Shown: piece after piece, positions 50,401 through 56,385 of the stretch | How the letters are laid out: every line of letters starts with the position of its first letter | Position numbering within the stretch: position 1 is the stretch's first letter | Assembly: GCA_004143645.1 (NCBI GenBank) | Contig: RXPK01000305.1 | Coordinates: 1,514,779-1,578,778 of the forward strand | Length of the DNA stretch: 64,000 nt | Reading direction: 5' to 3' | From: Protaetia brevitarsis | Taxonomy: Eukaryota; Arthropoda; Insecta; Coleoptera; Scarabaeidae | The notes under the pieces: generated by a model | Database searches by the model: none | What the model saw: only the letters and a program-made list of their open reading frames with translations | Told to the model about the DNA's origin: nothing | Position numbers and translations under genes: made by a program

Positions 50401-53400
50401 GAATACGAACATTTCTTTTCTGAAGTTCGAGTGCTAGTGAATAAATCAAATCGTTATTTTACTTGGCATATGTTGCCCGCCAATAACACACAGTTCTTTT
50501 TCGCTAAAGACACTTCCCTTACGTGACATACCTCTAATCATGAGAATTTGGAAAATTATTACTTTATAAACATCAAATTAACATTGACATATTTATTAAT
50601 AACAGTCTTCTTTTGTCCTCTTTCGAAGTTAAATTTTTGGGGGTTGTTGTGGATGCCGACTTGGGATGCGCGCTGCATGTGCAGCACCTGTCTATGTTAT
50701 CTTGCTGTTCTTAGATTCATGAGGTAGGTCACTCCACATCTGAGTCACCATATTTCAAGAACAGTGTACTTTGCTCTCTTCGAGTCACGCATGAGATATT
50801 ATCTTCCTGGCTGGGGTTTCACTTCCACAACAAACTTATTAGAAATGTTCAAATTTCAAAAGCGCGTGGTCGGTGAAGTGGACGGCAGAGCCCACTGTCT
50901 TCCCCTTGTCTGTTTCGCTTGAAATTCTTACTTTATATTCGTTAATTATCTATGAGTCATTGAGTATAAACATAGAAATAGACATTCATTCTTATAATAC
51001 CCGCACCTGCAATAATACTGATCTTCCAAAGACAGACACCACTCTTTGTAAAACTTTTCTTTATTACATAGAATTCTTTTTCATCAATAAACTTCCTTCT
51101 TTTACAGTAGATTCTCCTAATTTAAGATCATTTCGTCATAAGTTGAAGGCTATACTGCTGGAACAAGCATTCTACTCATTTGACAAATTTATTAATTATA
51201 AATTTTGAGTCCTTCCATCGTTGTGAACGTATATTTGTGAAGTATATTTGTTAACGTGTATCTTTTGTGCATGCTTTCCCATTTTCTTTTTTTTTTTTAA
51301 TTGAAATAATTGCTTTTGTATCGTGAGTATTTAATTGGTACATTTTAAATGTCAGACAACTACATGTTTAATGACGGTATACAATATCTATGGACAGACT
51401 AATAACTATTCGGTGTGTAATATCATTAGCGAAAACTATGCATTATCTGAGGAAATAATTCAAAAATATCTTCTTGTTATATAGCAATTAACCCGTTTCG
51501 GTTCTATGAAATATAATCCAGAATGGTCACCCAGGCGAAATTACATCGGTCGCACCCTTTGGTTCTTAGCCCTAGCAAGAAACGCTCTGGTTGTTATTGT
51601 GGCAACGTTGATGGCGTTCATTTTCGAAACAAATGGGCACATGCCGTTCACATTAACAGGTCAGTAGATACCCATGTATATCTTAAATTTGATTCTGTTG
51701 GAAAGAGAATGACAGGTTAAGAAGTTTAGTTACCAAAAAGTATTTTATATTTTGTTTATTTTCTATGTCGAAAAAAGTTTAGATATCAATTTGTAGTAGA
51801 GAGCAATCATCAGTTAAATATTTATTAATAGAATTAGTATAAATATTAAATAAGATCCTAAATTATTAGAATCAGGTTTAATTGATACAATTTTGATAGA
51901 GAACAATTGATGAATACTGCTATTAATTTTATTTAAAATACTTACCCAGCTTTCGTAACTGGTATAATAATTTATTAATATATAATTTTTAAAAAACTTC
52001 TTGGGATGCGGCATTTATTTATTATTTTATTTTATATTACTTATACAAAACGTTTCGATGCTTTTACTACATCTTTTTTAATTTATCTCCGTGTTGGAAA
52101 CTTAAAAAAAAAAGATGTAAATTTAAAGATATTAATATTGACTTTATGTTACTATTATGAACATACAATTGGAATTTACCAACACGAAGATAAAATGAAA
52201 AAGATGTGGTAAAAGCATCGAAACGTTTTTGTATAAGTAATATAAAATAAAATAATAAATAAATGCCGTTTCCCAAGAAGTTTTTTAAAAATTATATATA
52301 AACCAAATACGGCGAAGAAAACAAACCATTATTTCATATCTTTATAATTTATTAATACTAACATTACCATACGCCCCTGCAGTGTCAAGAAAAGCAGTAA
52401 CCATATATTGTTTATGTAAAAAAATTTGTCCTAGATGACATAGAATAAGTCGACTTACACGTTTTCAAACTTATACTGCCACCGAAAGTTTAAGGAAGAA
52501 AAATTCCATGATCTACTAGAGGGTAGCAATATTTGATCATATGGTATTAAGAACCAAACTATGCCATATCAATACATATACAAGGATTTATAAGAAAATA
52601 TAATTCGCTCTAACATTCTTGTTTATTCTTTAGGAAACCTAACACAGGGACTACCTCCATTTAGAGTTCCAGCCTTTGATATCACTTATAATAATACGTA
52701 TTATCCATTCAGTGAAGTTATATCTACTTTTGGGGCCAGTACAGCTTTCATCCCGCTAATTTGCATTTTGGAAGCAGTCGCCATTGCCAAAGCATTTTTG
52801 TGAGTATTTTGAACAAACAAAATTAAATATGACCTAATTCTTTTTCTTTATTTGCAATTAAATTAGTCCTTTTCTTCAGCTAAAGGAAAACGCGTAGACG
52901 CCACGCAAGAAATGCTAGCAGTGGGAATCAGTAACTTCCTCGGTTCCTTCGTAAGCTCAATGCCTGTTACCGGTTCTTTCACGAGAACCGCAGTAAACAA
53001 TGCATCAGGTGTACAAACTCAGTTCGGAGGCTCCATAACTGGCACGCTAGTCTTGCTAGCGCTCGCTTTGTTAACGTCCACTTTCTACTATATCCCGAAA
53101 ACATCGTTAGCTGCTGTGATAATCTGCGCTATGATTAATTTGTTTGAGTACGAGTCTGTACCGCTACTATGGAAAACCAAAAGTAACCAACAAATTTAAA
53201 AAAGAGAATGCTTTATTAAACCGCTCACTTTTTGCAGAATTGGACTTGCTTCCATTGGCTGTCACATTCTTAGCTTGCATATTTATAGGACTAGAATACG
53301 GGATTCTAATAGGAATTGGTTGTAATTTACTATTTATACTTTATACAAGCATGAGACCGCCCATGTCAATCGAAACGGAGAAATTCCCAGAAGGCGAAGT

Positions 53401-53864
53401 GTTTATAGTTACCCCAAGCAGAGGTCTACAATTCCCCTCCGCTGAATATATTAAAGAGCGTATAATGAAGGACTGCAATTCATCTAAAACCACAGTAGTA
53501 ATTGACGGAAAGTATATCAACACCATAGACGCAACGGTAGCTAAGGTAATGCTTTCCGAAACTATTTGTTCATCCTAAACAGTTCTTTAAAGCCCTCTTC
53601 AGAATCTGAAATCTTTGGTGACCGATCTAAGTATTAGGGATCAGGTCGTCATATTTTGGAACTTCAAAGTGTGCGTGAAAGGAGTGTTCACTGGCCTCGA
53701 TCCGAAGATGCATCAATATTTTAGAGACGGAAATCTGGACGATATAATCGACAGTAAGTGAAGGGGAAAATCGTATATGACTATGTGATACAGTATTAAA
53801 ATCTATATTTTTATTAGATCCGGCGTTGAACAGACTGAATTCAGTTGTATATACTATACAATAA
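20327..53864 (+). CDS. SLC26A11: SLC26A11-like anion (sulfate) transporter, ten coding exons
   Basis: SLC26-family membrane transporter, closest in my reading to the sodium-independent sulfate anion transporter of insects; members exchange sulfate, chloride, bicarbonate or oxalate across a membrane. Coding exons: 20327-20435, 46320-46496, 46563-46772, 46836-47056, 51485-51659, 52634-52799, 52880-53182, 53238-53545, 53603-53753, 53818-53864. Introns are GT-AG and phases agree throughout, provided one T is dropped from the run 52795-52799. The product is then 621 residues, close to human SLC26A11 (about 606). Residues 1-45 are a hydrophilic, acidic N-terminus; about 60-450 is the sulfate-permease core with VPQGIAYAVVAG, LEPQYGLYSAF, GPTAIMAMM and GSFTRTAVNNASG; about 470-600 is a STAS domain with DGKYINTIDATVAK. 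Intron 1 is about 25.9 kb and full of repeats. Exon structure is read directly; substrate is inferred from the family. Confidence 0.88.
20663..20712. repeat. possible hAT-type element end
   Basis: CAGGGGCGGCTAACGCC is G+C-rich and resembles the CAGGGGCGG terminal repeats of hAT elements. No second end was found, so it may be a scrap. Confidence 0.25.
20916..21554 (-). repeat. gypsy LTR, copy 1 (3' LTR)
   Basis: Begins TGCTGTGA and ends TCACAGCA, perfect 8-bp inverted ends with the canonical TG...CA. 639 bp. Preceded on the minus strand by the polypurine tract AAGAATTGGGAGATG (21555-21569). Confidence 0.85.
21709..22789 (-). pseudogene. gypsy pol: integrase, broken
   Basis: The zinc-binding part lies at 22526-22789 (IHESLGHIGGHKVW, then SCLQCQLGKR; an H...H...C..C pattern). 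Core-domain scraps with frame breaks follow (22300-22520). The C-terminal half is in one long frame (21709-22299) with CERYIQEVVKFLRMQTHQRH, DWINQTPNTTTEECPYTLMY and a chromodomain-less tail with FEVGDAVLVRRYR. Integrase would insert the DNA copy into the host chromosome. Three or more frame changes make this copy non-functional, though some may be assembly indels. Confidence 0.75.
23029..23328 (-). pseudogene. gypsy pol: RNase H domain
   Basis: RVDASDTAISGVLIQ, YTVSEKEMLAGVYAISKLR and FIVESDHAALTSLL are the RNase H motifs of Ty3/gypsy pol: D of RVDAS, E of SEKE and D of ESDH. The preceding reverse-transcriptase end (DFNKEF) is just visible past a frame break near 23340. The fingers and palm of the reverse transcriptase are missing. 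Confidence 0.75.
23424..24059 (-). repeat. gypsy LTR, copy 2 (middle)
   Basis: Same TGCTGTGA...TCACAGCA ends, 636 bp, again followed by the polypurine-tract sequence. On its left only AAAATATA of the usual leader remains before pol sequence, so the primer-binding site has been lost there. Confidence 0.85.
24401..24417 (-). other. primer-binding site of the gypsy element
   Basis: On the minus strand TGGCGCCCAACGTGGGG lies 8 bp after the LTR end. TGGCGCC starts are typical of tRNA-primed retroelements; the exact tRNA is not assigned here. Confidence 0.6.
24426..25053 (-). repeat. gypsy LTR, copy 3 (5' LTR)
   Basis: Same ends, 628 bp. It lacks several single bases present in the other two copies, mostly in runs of one base. 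It is followed on the minus strand by TATATTTT and the primer-binding site. Confidence 0.85.
25166..26640. repeat. 1.47-kb foldback element with arms of about 550-600 bp
   Basis: The left arm (25166-25704) and right arm (26038-26640) are inverted copies sharing TCTAGAAACCCCAAAATTTA, AATTTACCGCCATACTAGTG (inverted), ACTGCAGTTGAGCT (inverted) and CACGCACCGAAGG. Just outside the left arm is CAGTGACCGGCATAAATATT, which resembles Tc1 terminal repeats. About 330 bp separate the arms and no protein is encoded. Confidence 0.75.
26641..27020. other. AT-rich stretch, nothing recognised
   Basis: Low-complexity A/T runs near 26905-26940; no gene. Confidence 0.3.
27025..27412 (-). pseudogene. LINE reverse-transcriptase C-terminal remnant
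   Basis: The minus strand reads KLGDLGQLKFQREEIKRSDE and VKYLDVILDFNF (27227-27412), the usual VKYLGV.LD motif after the LINE palm domain, then KNMGLT and, in the next frame, MMYWTYSNRV (27025-27225). Jockey/R1-type pol. Two frames and many losses; dead. It probably comes from the same broad lineage as the RNase H scrap at the window start. Confidence 0.6.
27641..27789. repeat. foldback repeat with Penelope-like core
   Basis: GTGAAAGTATATATAAAGTA and its inverted partner ending TTTCTATACACTTTCAC, with ACATTCATAAAAA / TTTTTATGAATGT inside. The loop holds CGATAGTCGAAACATCCTG. Confidence 0.55.
27790..29460. other. AT-rich intron sequence, nothing recognised
   Basis: Chance frames only (27753-28055 and 28823-29119 on +), with no motif or splice context. 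Confidence 0.35.
29463..29533. repeat. hairpin-forming foldback
   Basis: ACACCATAAAAGTTCTTTGT and ACAAAGAACTTTTATAGTGT (written without the two-base difference) face each other across a loop of about 28 bases. Confidence 0.55.
29899..31400 (-). mobile_element. Tc1/mariner-IS630-type element with about 230-bp terminal inverted repeats
   Basis: Arms at 29899-30115 and about 31150-31400 share CACGACGAACTGCATCGATC, CATATATCGATCGATGCAGT (inverted) and GTTAAAACAACTATGTTGTT. The outer ends abut TA. Between them on the minus strand is a degenerate transposase: a helix-turn-helix part (NFFIIYGECNKVITRICDTF, 30452-30664) and a catalytic scrap with NNIMWTDEAKFTIR (30111-30437), where WTDEAKF holds the first Asp. 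The C-terminal catalytic half is missing. About 1.5 kb and non-autonomous. Confidence 0.7.
31630..32110 (+). pseudogene. LINE reverse-transcriptase remnant
   Basis: Broken plus-strand phrases in several frames: FEITNAFADHFASVFGI, then DLEEVSENDILEALKCLKG, GSDGTPDLLL and FKGGNKICNYRPI. These follow the order of the linker and first motifs of LINE reverse transcriptases (KG...G.DG.P, then YRPI). The YADD region is absent. Confidence 0.6.
32111..33508. other. AT-rich intron sequence, nothing recognised
   Basis: No gene or repeat boundary recognised. CAGCGCCATCTATTGATC near 32515 is a phrase common to insect repeats. Confidence 0.35.
33509..35500. mobile_element. 2-kb element with ACACTGAGA ends and a nested foldback
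   Basis: ACACTGAGAAAAGATATTGC at the left is matched inverted by GGATATTTCTCTCAGTGT at the right, and the terminal similarity reaches about 45 bp (AATGAAAAG, GCATTAAA). Inside is the separate nested repeat at 33761-34520. No transposase is visible. The class is uncertain. Confidence 0.5.
33761..34520. repeat. nested foldback with repeated GGCCGTTTTACAC ends
   Basis: Left arm 33761 to about 34020 and right arm 34197-34426 are inverted copies (AGCCGGACGTTTTGGTTTAT and its complement). A 79-bp part of the left arm is repeated directly at 34044-34122, and a fourth piece at 34455-34520 repeats TTGGCCAATAAATTGCGC. AAAGGCCGTTTTACACC ends beside TTA-like flanks suggest a PIF/Harbinger-type miniature element, built up by several insertions or duplications. 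Confidence 0.6.
35501..36092. other. AT-rich intron sequence, nothing recognised
   Basis: No feature supported. Confidence 0.3.
36093..36197. repeat. small foldback element
   Basis: AACGAATTAACGTATTTCTG and CAGTAGAAATACATTCATTCGTT are inverted partners, followed inwards by ATTACTGTAATA / TATTACAGTAAT. Confidence 0.55.
36198..40310. other. AT-rich intron sequence without recognised genes
   Basis: Includes solitary Tc1/mariner-type ends (ATGGAACACTCTGTATATT near 37517 and TACAGAGTGCCCCAAAAG near 37465) and a compact hairpin at 37339-37372. Frames at 36546-36824 and 38872-39075 have no recognisable motif. The 39690-39840 block is richer in G+C but unassigned. Confidence 0.4.
37339..37372. repeat. 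perfect 13-bp stem hairpin
   Basis: ATTTACCCTATAC, loop TTCCTGAC, GTATAGGGTAAAT. It follows an ACAGGGTATT phrase, so it may be a derivative of an element end. Confidence 0.5.
40312..40494 (+). pseudogene. fragment of the same IS630/Tc1-type transposase as at 54.4-55.4 kb
   Basis: 183 bp nearly identical to 54820-54990. It reads out of frame at first and then NHGTVNRHNMHYWSIENPYW, LRQVEHKHPWNVNVWCGIIG and NKLIGPYFI. It holds the region just after the first catalytic Asp. Both ends are abrupt. Confidence 0.8.
40495..42850. other. AT-rich intron sequence, nothing recognised
   Basis: No gene, splice pair or repeat boundary supported. Confidence 0.35.
42851..46222. repeat. 3.37-kb inverted repeat with arms of about 1.5 kb
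   Basis: Left arm 42851-44364 and right arm 44726-46222 are reverse complements over almost their full length, with only scattered base changes and small indels. Both contain a GC-rich block (CGAGAGAGAAGATATCGG, GGTGACGTCATACTGTCGG), a region built of TTATAATTAATTATAA units, ACAGAGTGTTCTCTTTAAAC and a purine-rich GAGAAAGAAAGAAAAT tract. The 361-bp centre carries the N-terminus of a Tc1-type transposase, part of which is also in both arms. The right arm stops 98 bp before SLC26 exon 2. No intact gene lies within. Confidence 0.9.
44332..44410 (-). pseudogene. Tc1-type transposase N-terminus at the centre of the large inverted repeat
   Basis: On the minus strand an ATG at 44410-44408 opens MPQVSDIQTRARIVTLWEQG, then LSLGRIAEQVHLS, a helix-turn-helix typical of Tc1-type DNA-binding domains. 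The frame then stops. The part GLSLGRIAEQV is present again on the plus strand at 44726-44760 in the right arm, followed by GKKLS. Only the first 30 or so residues of the protein survive. Confidence 0.6.
46320..46496 (+). CDS. SLC26A11: SLC26A11-like exon 2
   Basis: Acceptor TTTCAG at 46314-46319. The exon encodes a basic stretch (KRRFRNIKYKKLIKKR), then LPFLQWVPEYTVAKFFQDAL and the start of the first membrane segment with VPQGIAYAVVAG, a hallmark of the SLC26/SulP family. It ends inside the Gly codon of VVAG^LEPQYG at GCTG|GTAAAC. The large inverted repeat of intron 1 stops 98 bp upstream of this exon. Confidence 0.9.
46563..46772 (+). CDS. SLC26A11: SLC26A11-like exon 3
   Basis: Encodes LEPQYGLYSAFLGCFVYTVL, GSCKDVNIGPTAIMAMMIQQ and a hydrophobic segment ending FILGVLNL. 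These are core permease helices, with the conserved GPTAI motif. The intron before it (46497-46562) is only 66 nt and has no in-frame stop. The exon ends CTTAG|GTAATA with one base left over. Confidence 0.92.
46836..47056 (+). CDS. SLC26A11: SLC26A11-like exon 4
   Basis: Acceptor TTTCTAG at 46829-46835, 63 nt after exon 3. It encodes GFVVQFFSYPVIAGFTSAAA, then VQIGSTQLNPLFGIP and two hydrophobic stretches ending IISIIILLLMK. The AGFTSAAA motif is conserved in SLC26 carriers. The exon ends in phase 0 at AAG|GTAATA. The following intron (47057-51484) carries LINE fragments and a large degenerate repeat. Confidence 0.92.
47340..47730 (-). pseudogene. LINE endonuclease-domain remnant
   Basis: The minus strand reads LRYRHPQINFDDFKIVLKTI, a stop, then KKNIVIGDFNIYIIEKKN and NEYSKLLKERNYKIMNN. 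Y.HP followed by IVIGDFNI is the DFN motif of LINE apurinic-type endonucleases. Several stops and a T-rich tract follow. It lies antisense in SLC26 intron 4. Confidence 0.6.
48279..50210 (+). pseudogene. decayed copy of a multi-copy insect repeat protein of unknown function
   Basis: Two N-terminal pieces, KKCCEQYFKYKIGDEDKRWA with paired Cys (48279-48614) and IWRDH.../MERPSDRITDCYFCL, then VPHSPELPVPKPPRNM and LKLSKKQAELLGSRLKDWNL (48560-49042), are followed by further scraps (EYNRDEWPLFIDFSKLSLKA near 49350) and a longer C-terminal piece LHIKLGLMKNFVKDMDN ... KVKEAIFVGVQITQLL (49705-49965). In order and wording this matches a protein found in many copies in arthropod genomes, probably spread by a mobile element, for which I know no function. 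Frame breaks and an insertion near 49070-49290 make it dead. It is sense-oriented in intron 4. Confidence 0.6.
49085..49145. repeat. Penelope-like motif block inside the decayed repeat
   Basis: GCGACGTTTCGACAAACATG followed by TCTTTTTCAAGCTTCG (reverse: CTTGAAAAAGACATG...GTCGAAACGTCGC) is the kind of phrase seen at ends of Penelope-like elements. It interrupts the repeat protein remnant. Confidence 0.4.
50560..51210 (+). pseudogene. LINE C-terminal remnant
   Basis: Reads FEVKFLGVVVDADLGCALHV (50620-50690), scraps with SRMRYYLPGWGFTSTTNLLE and MFKFQKRVV (50770-50870), then SVSLEILTLYSLIIYESLS and IDIHSYNTRTCNN (50873-51208). The VKFLGV.D motif and the DIHSYNTR phrase are usual in the C-terminal third of LINE pol proteins. 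Frame breaks throughout. It ends about 280 bp before SLC26 exon 5. Confidence 0.6.
51485..51659 (+). CDS. SLC26A11: SLC26A11-like exon 5
   Basis: Phase-0 exon after TATATAG. It reads QLTRFGSMKYNPEWSPRRNY, then a membrane helix with LARNALVVIVATLMAFIF and MPFTLT. This fills the expected gap between LLLMK and GLPPF in the family. It ends ACAG|GTCAGT with one base over, which pairs with the two bases that open the next exon. A longer open frame overlaps it in another phase and is not the coding one. Confidence 0.88.
51977..52300. repeat. 324-bp foldback element with about 120-bp arms
   Basis: Left arm 51977-52097 and right arm 52178-52300 are inverted copies (AAAAAACTTCTTGGGATGCG and CGTTTCCCAAGAAGTTTTTT; AAACGTTTCGATGCTTTTAC and GTAAAAGCATCGAAACGTTT). 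The two open frames on opposite strands here are mirror translations of the arms, not genes. It sits in SLC26 intron 5, between exons 5 and 6. Confidence 0.75.
52634..52799 (+). CDS. SLC26A11: SLC26A11-like exon 6, with an apparent one-base insertion at its end
   Basis: Acceptor TTCTTTAG. Encodes GNLTQGLPPFRVPAFD, NNTYYPFSEVISTFG and FIPLICILEAVAIAKAF. The donor is GTGAGT at 52800. With five Ts at 52795-52799 the next exon would be read out of frame and hit TAA at once. With four Ts the codon across the junction is TCT and the protein continues AKAFSKGK, as in relatives. I read this as a homopolymer length error or a fresh frameshift allele. Confidence 0.85.
52880..53182 (+). CDS. SLC26A11: SLC26A11-like exon 7
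   Basis: Acceptor CTTCAG. Encodes KGKRVDATQEMLAVGISNF, GSFVSSMPVTGSFTRTAVNN, ASGVQTQFGGSITG and further helices ending VPLLWKTK. SMPVTGSFTRTAVN is among the most conserved stretches of the family. It ends CAAAA|GTAACC with one base over, before a 55-nt intron. Without that splice the frame soon stops at TAA (53198-53200). Confidence 0.93.
53238..53545 (+). CDS. SLC26A11: SLC26A11-like exon 8 (last helices and start of STAS domain)
   Basis: Acceptor TTTGCAG. Encodes KLDLLPLAVTFLACIFIG, LEYGILIGIGCNLLFILY and TSMRPPM, the last membrane helices, then the STAS part: EGEVFIVTPSRGLQFPSAEY and VVIDGKYINTIDATVAK. The STAS domain is cytosolic and in this family helps regulation and dimer contact. The exon ends in phase 0 at AAG|GTAATG; the open frame beyond the donor is intronic. 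Confidence 0.92.
53603..53753 (+). CDS. SLC26A11: SLC26A11-like exon 9 (STAS domain)
   Basis: Phase-0 exon after CCTCTTCAG. It encodes NLKSLVTDLSIRDQVVIFWN, then VCVKGVFTGLDPKMHQYFRD and ends IID before ACA|GTAAGT. The VVIFWN stretch is the expected next STAS strand in SLC26A11-type proteins. This exon lies outside any long open frame and is found only by following the splice phase. Confidence 0.85.
53818..53864 (+). CDS. SLC26A11: SLC26A11-like exon 10 (stop codon)
   Basis: Acceptor TTATTAG. The phase-1 join gives Asn, then PALNRLNSVVYTIQ and TAA at 53862-53864. The stop codon lies inside a polyadenylation hexamer (AATAAA, 53860-53865), so the 3' untranslated region may be very short. The splice choice is consistent, but a 15-codon final exon cannot be confirmed by homology here. 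Confidence 0.7.
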
Positions 53865-53865
53865 A
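53860..53865 (+). promoter_or_regulatory. polyadenylation signal AATAAA overlapping the SLC26 stop codon
   Basis: A perfect AATAAA hexamer covers the TAA stop at 53862-53864. I saw no second clear hexamer in the next 100 bases before transposon debris begins near 53914. Confidence 0.55.
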
Positions 53866-53913
53866 ATGTGTTTCGTTAAAAACTCAATTGTTTTTATTAA
53901 CTTTACCTTATCC

Positions 53914-54231
53914 TTATAAATATACTCGGTGACATGTATTTACAGCTAGAAGAAATAATTTGTTCAACTTGATTTTTTGGCAATGTAATAGTTTTACATA
54001 AAAGATGAAACGATCTAGATAAGACAGTAAAGTTATTTGTAGGATATCATCAACATAACTCGCAGCTGTCATACTGCCTCGGTTAAAGAGAAGTAGTGAT
54101 TTGCTACCATAGACGATAGCCCCCCAAATCATTACTCCAACAGTCCTGTGTACATGCTTCCCAACAGCAAACCTAAAATCATGACAGTAGTAATTATACC
54201 CGCCGATATTCGCAATTGGAACGCTATTCAA
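53914..54231 (-). pseudogene. Tc1-type transposase fragment
   Basis: The minus strand reads HRTVGVMIWGAIVYGSKSLL, then FNRGSMTAASYVDDILQ. GVM.WGAI.Y.S and the M.A..YVDDIL phrase are the central catalytic region of Tc1-type transposases. The frame begins and ends abruptly, and the flanking catalytic Asp residues are missing. It lies 50 bp past the SLC26 stop codon and is a different family from the copy that follows it. Confidence 0.65.
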
Positions 54232-54363
54232 CGATACAAAACCGTACTTTATTCAGTACTTGACAAGTTGTGAATACTTATACATTGTCCGATCCCCATT
54301 TAGATTATTAATTATTAATCCAATACAAATTAGTAAGTGTTGAATATTTGAACAGTAATGTAG

Positions 54364-55419
54364 GCCATAACATTACAAGAGAGAATTGAAATGATGTACA
54401 TCTATGGAGAAAGTGGTAGGAATATCGACGTTGCTGTTAATTTTTATTCACAACGTTTTCCCGACAAGGTGCAATCGCGCGCTCCTTTTTTCCGAGTCGT
54501 TCAACAGTTCTCTAGCGAAGGAACTGTACAGCCAAGAAAACGTAATCGCCGAAAAACAATTGCTGGAGAAAATAATTAAATCGCGGTATTAGCTGCAGTA
54601 GCTAATAATCCGCACATTAGTACTCGAGAAATAGCTCGCGGATCAGGAATTTCTCAGTCCACTATCTGCCAAATATTGAAGCGTAGGAAATATCATTCAT
54701 TTAGAGTTTCCATGCATCAAGAACTTCATGGCGACGATTTTAAAAATTGAGTGCGATTTTGTCAATGGGCGCTTCCACGGATACAAGATAATCCCAATTT
54801 TTTTGCTCGAGTATTATTTTCTGACGAGGCGACATTCACAAATCACGGTACGGTAAATCGGCACAACATGTATTACTGGAGTATCGAAAATTGCCATTGG
54901 TTGCGCCAAGTTGAACATCAACATCCTTGCAACGTAAATGTTTGGTGTGGAATAATTGGCAATAAGCTTATTGGTCCATATTTCATCCATGGAAACTTAA
55001 ATGGTGAAAACTATCGAAATATCTTGCAGAACAAACTTCCAGTGTTATTTGAAGACCTTCCCTTGGACATACGACAAACAATGTGGTTCCAACATGACGG
55101 TTGTTCGGCACATTATTCAAGAATAGCACGAGAAGTATTAAATCGAGCCTACAATCGTCGATGGATCGGAAGAGGTGGTTCAGTGTCTTGGCCTGCAAGA
55201 TCGCCAGATCTTACTTCCCCTGACTTCTTTTTGTGGGGCCACTTAAAGTCTGAAGTTTATACAGAAGTGCCAATCACGAGAGAAAACATGATTGAGCGAA
55301 TCACCAACGCTTGTTCGAGGATTACGCCGGAAACACTTCTCAGTTGTGTGCAATCATTCCAATTGCGAATAAATAAATGTATCGAAGTGGAAGGGCACAT
55401 TTTCAAACACATTTTCTGA
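54364..55419 (+). pseudogene. IS630/Tc1-mariner-type transposase, nearly full length with two in-frame stops
   Basis: One frame runs from about 54364 to TGA at 55417-55419, broken only by TAA (54577-54579) and TGA (54748-54750). An N-terminal helix-turn-helix part (ERIEMMYIYGESGRNIDVAV), a second one (ISTREIARGSGISQSTICQI) and a catalytic domain with VLFSDEATFTNHG, NVNVWCGIIGNKLIGPYF, MWFQHDGCSAHYSR and WPARSPDLTSPDFFLWGHLK are present. The three Asp residues of SDEA, HDGC and PDL..PDFF fit a D,D,D catalytic set. About 350 codons, the usual length. The two stops make it inactive. A shorter copy is at 40.3 kb. Confidence 0.85.
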
Positions 55420-55550
55420 AATGGGTATGATAAAGTAAAGTTCTTTGTTGTTGAATGGCTTTTTGAAATGTTATTTAATGTTAAAATTAAAAAACACAAA
55501 AGATATTCCGTTATCTCAGAGATAAAAGCTCACCCTGTATACAGGATGCC
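55420..55550 (+). repeat. downstream end region of the 54.4-kb element
   Basis: Ends at CTCACCCTGTATACAGGATG, the ACAGGGTG-type terminus of this superfamily. The matching left end was not identified with certainty in 54240-54360. Confidence 0.4.
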
Positions 55551-56259
55551 GCAGGTCAACTCTTGTTCTCGGTTGCGCATTTGCTATTGAAGTGAGATGT
55601 GTTACCTAAACACATAGTGGAATTAGACATTAAGAAACGCACCTGGAAATTATTTGGAATTATACCGAGTGTTCTAAAAACTGTCGGCATAATCACTTAG
55701 TACTTTTTTTTAAATGGAACACACATTCTTTCTCATTCAACAGGCACCACTCCCACCTACTATTCGATCATCAATAATACCACCCCATTGGTGTGATGAC
55801 CGTCTGCGCTGGAAGTCTATTTTGCTGAGAAGCCGTGGATTGTGATCAGAATAATTATGAAAATTATGTCACACAATATGTACTTGAAGAAGTTCCAGTC
55901 TTCCGGAAGTTTACTTTGCGTTTTAAGTTACAAAATTCAACAGCTTTTATATGTGTAACTATGAGTAATATGACATAATAGTTGCACGACAGCTTCCACT
56001 GTTTTTGTTCACATGGCAGAAACGGTTCGACCGGAATGTATCTCTAAATTAGAGTCACCCTAATAAAAACAGGTAACTCTGTTCTAGCTGTTTAAAATTG
56101 ATTAAAATGCTGATTAGATTCTGAACTTCTAACCAAAAATATACATTATGATGCAGACTTTTAAATTGTTCATGTTACGATCGTTTCTTTTTAAGATTAT
56201 GGTAAATACGAATTTCTAAATGCATTAACCGATAATTAAACTAAATAATATAAACCAAT
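55551..56259. other. intergenic stretch, nothing recognised
   Basis: Contains a solitary AATGGAACACACATTC end phrase near 55710. No gene. Confidence 0.35.
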
Positions 56260-56385
56260 TTGGTATTTTTTATGCAGATTGAAATGAATCTGATTATAAC
56301 TTCTTCCGCTGCCAAATTGTTTTCATTGTGTCTTTCCAATAATCTTTGCAAGGTCAACCTTGACACATTAAATTTTTTACTCATC

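Noticed and set aside
51523..51720. 65-codon frame beginning MVTQAKLHRSHPLV
   Set aside because: It overlaps SLC26 exon 5 in the wrong phase. The other phase gives LARNALVVIVATLMAF, which is conserved and flanked by splice sites.
52006..52276. Two overlapping opposite-strand frames with related sequence
   Set aside because: They are translations of the two arms of a foldback element, which explains their similarity.
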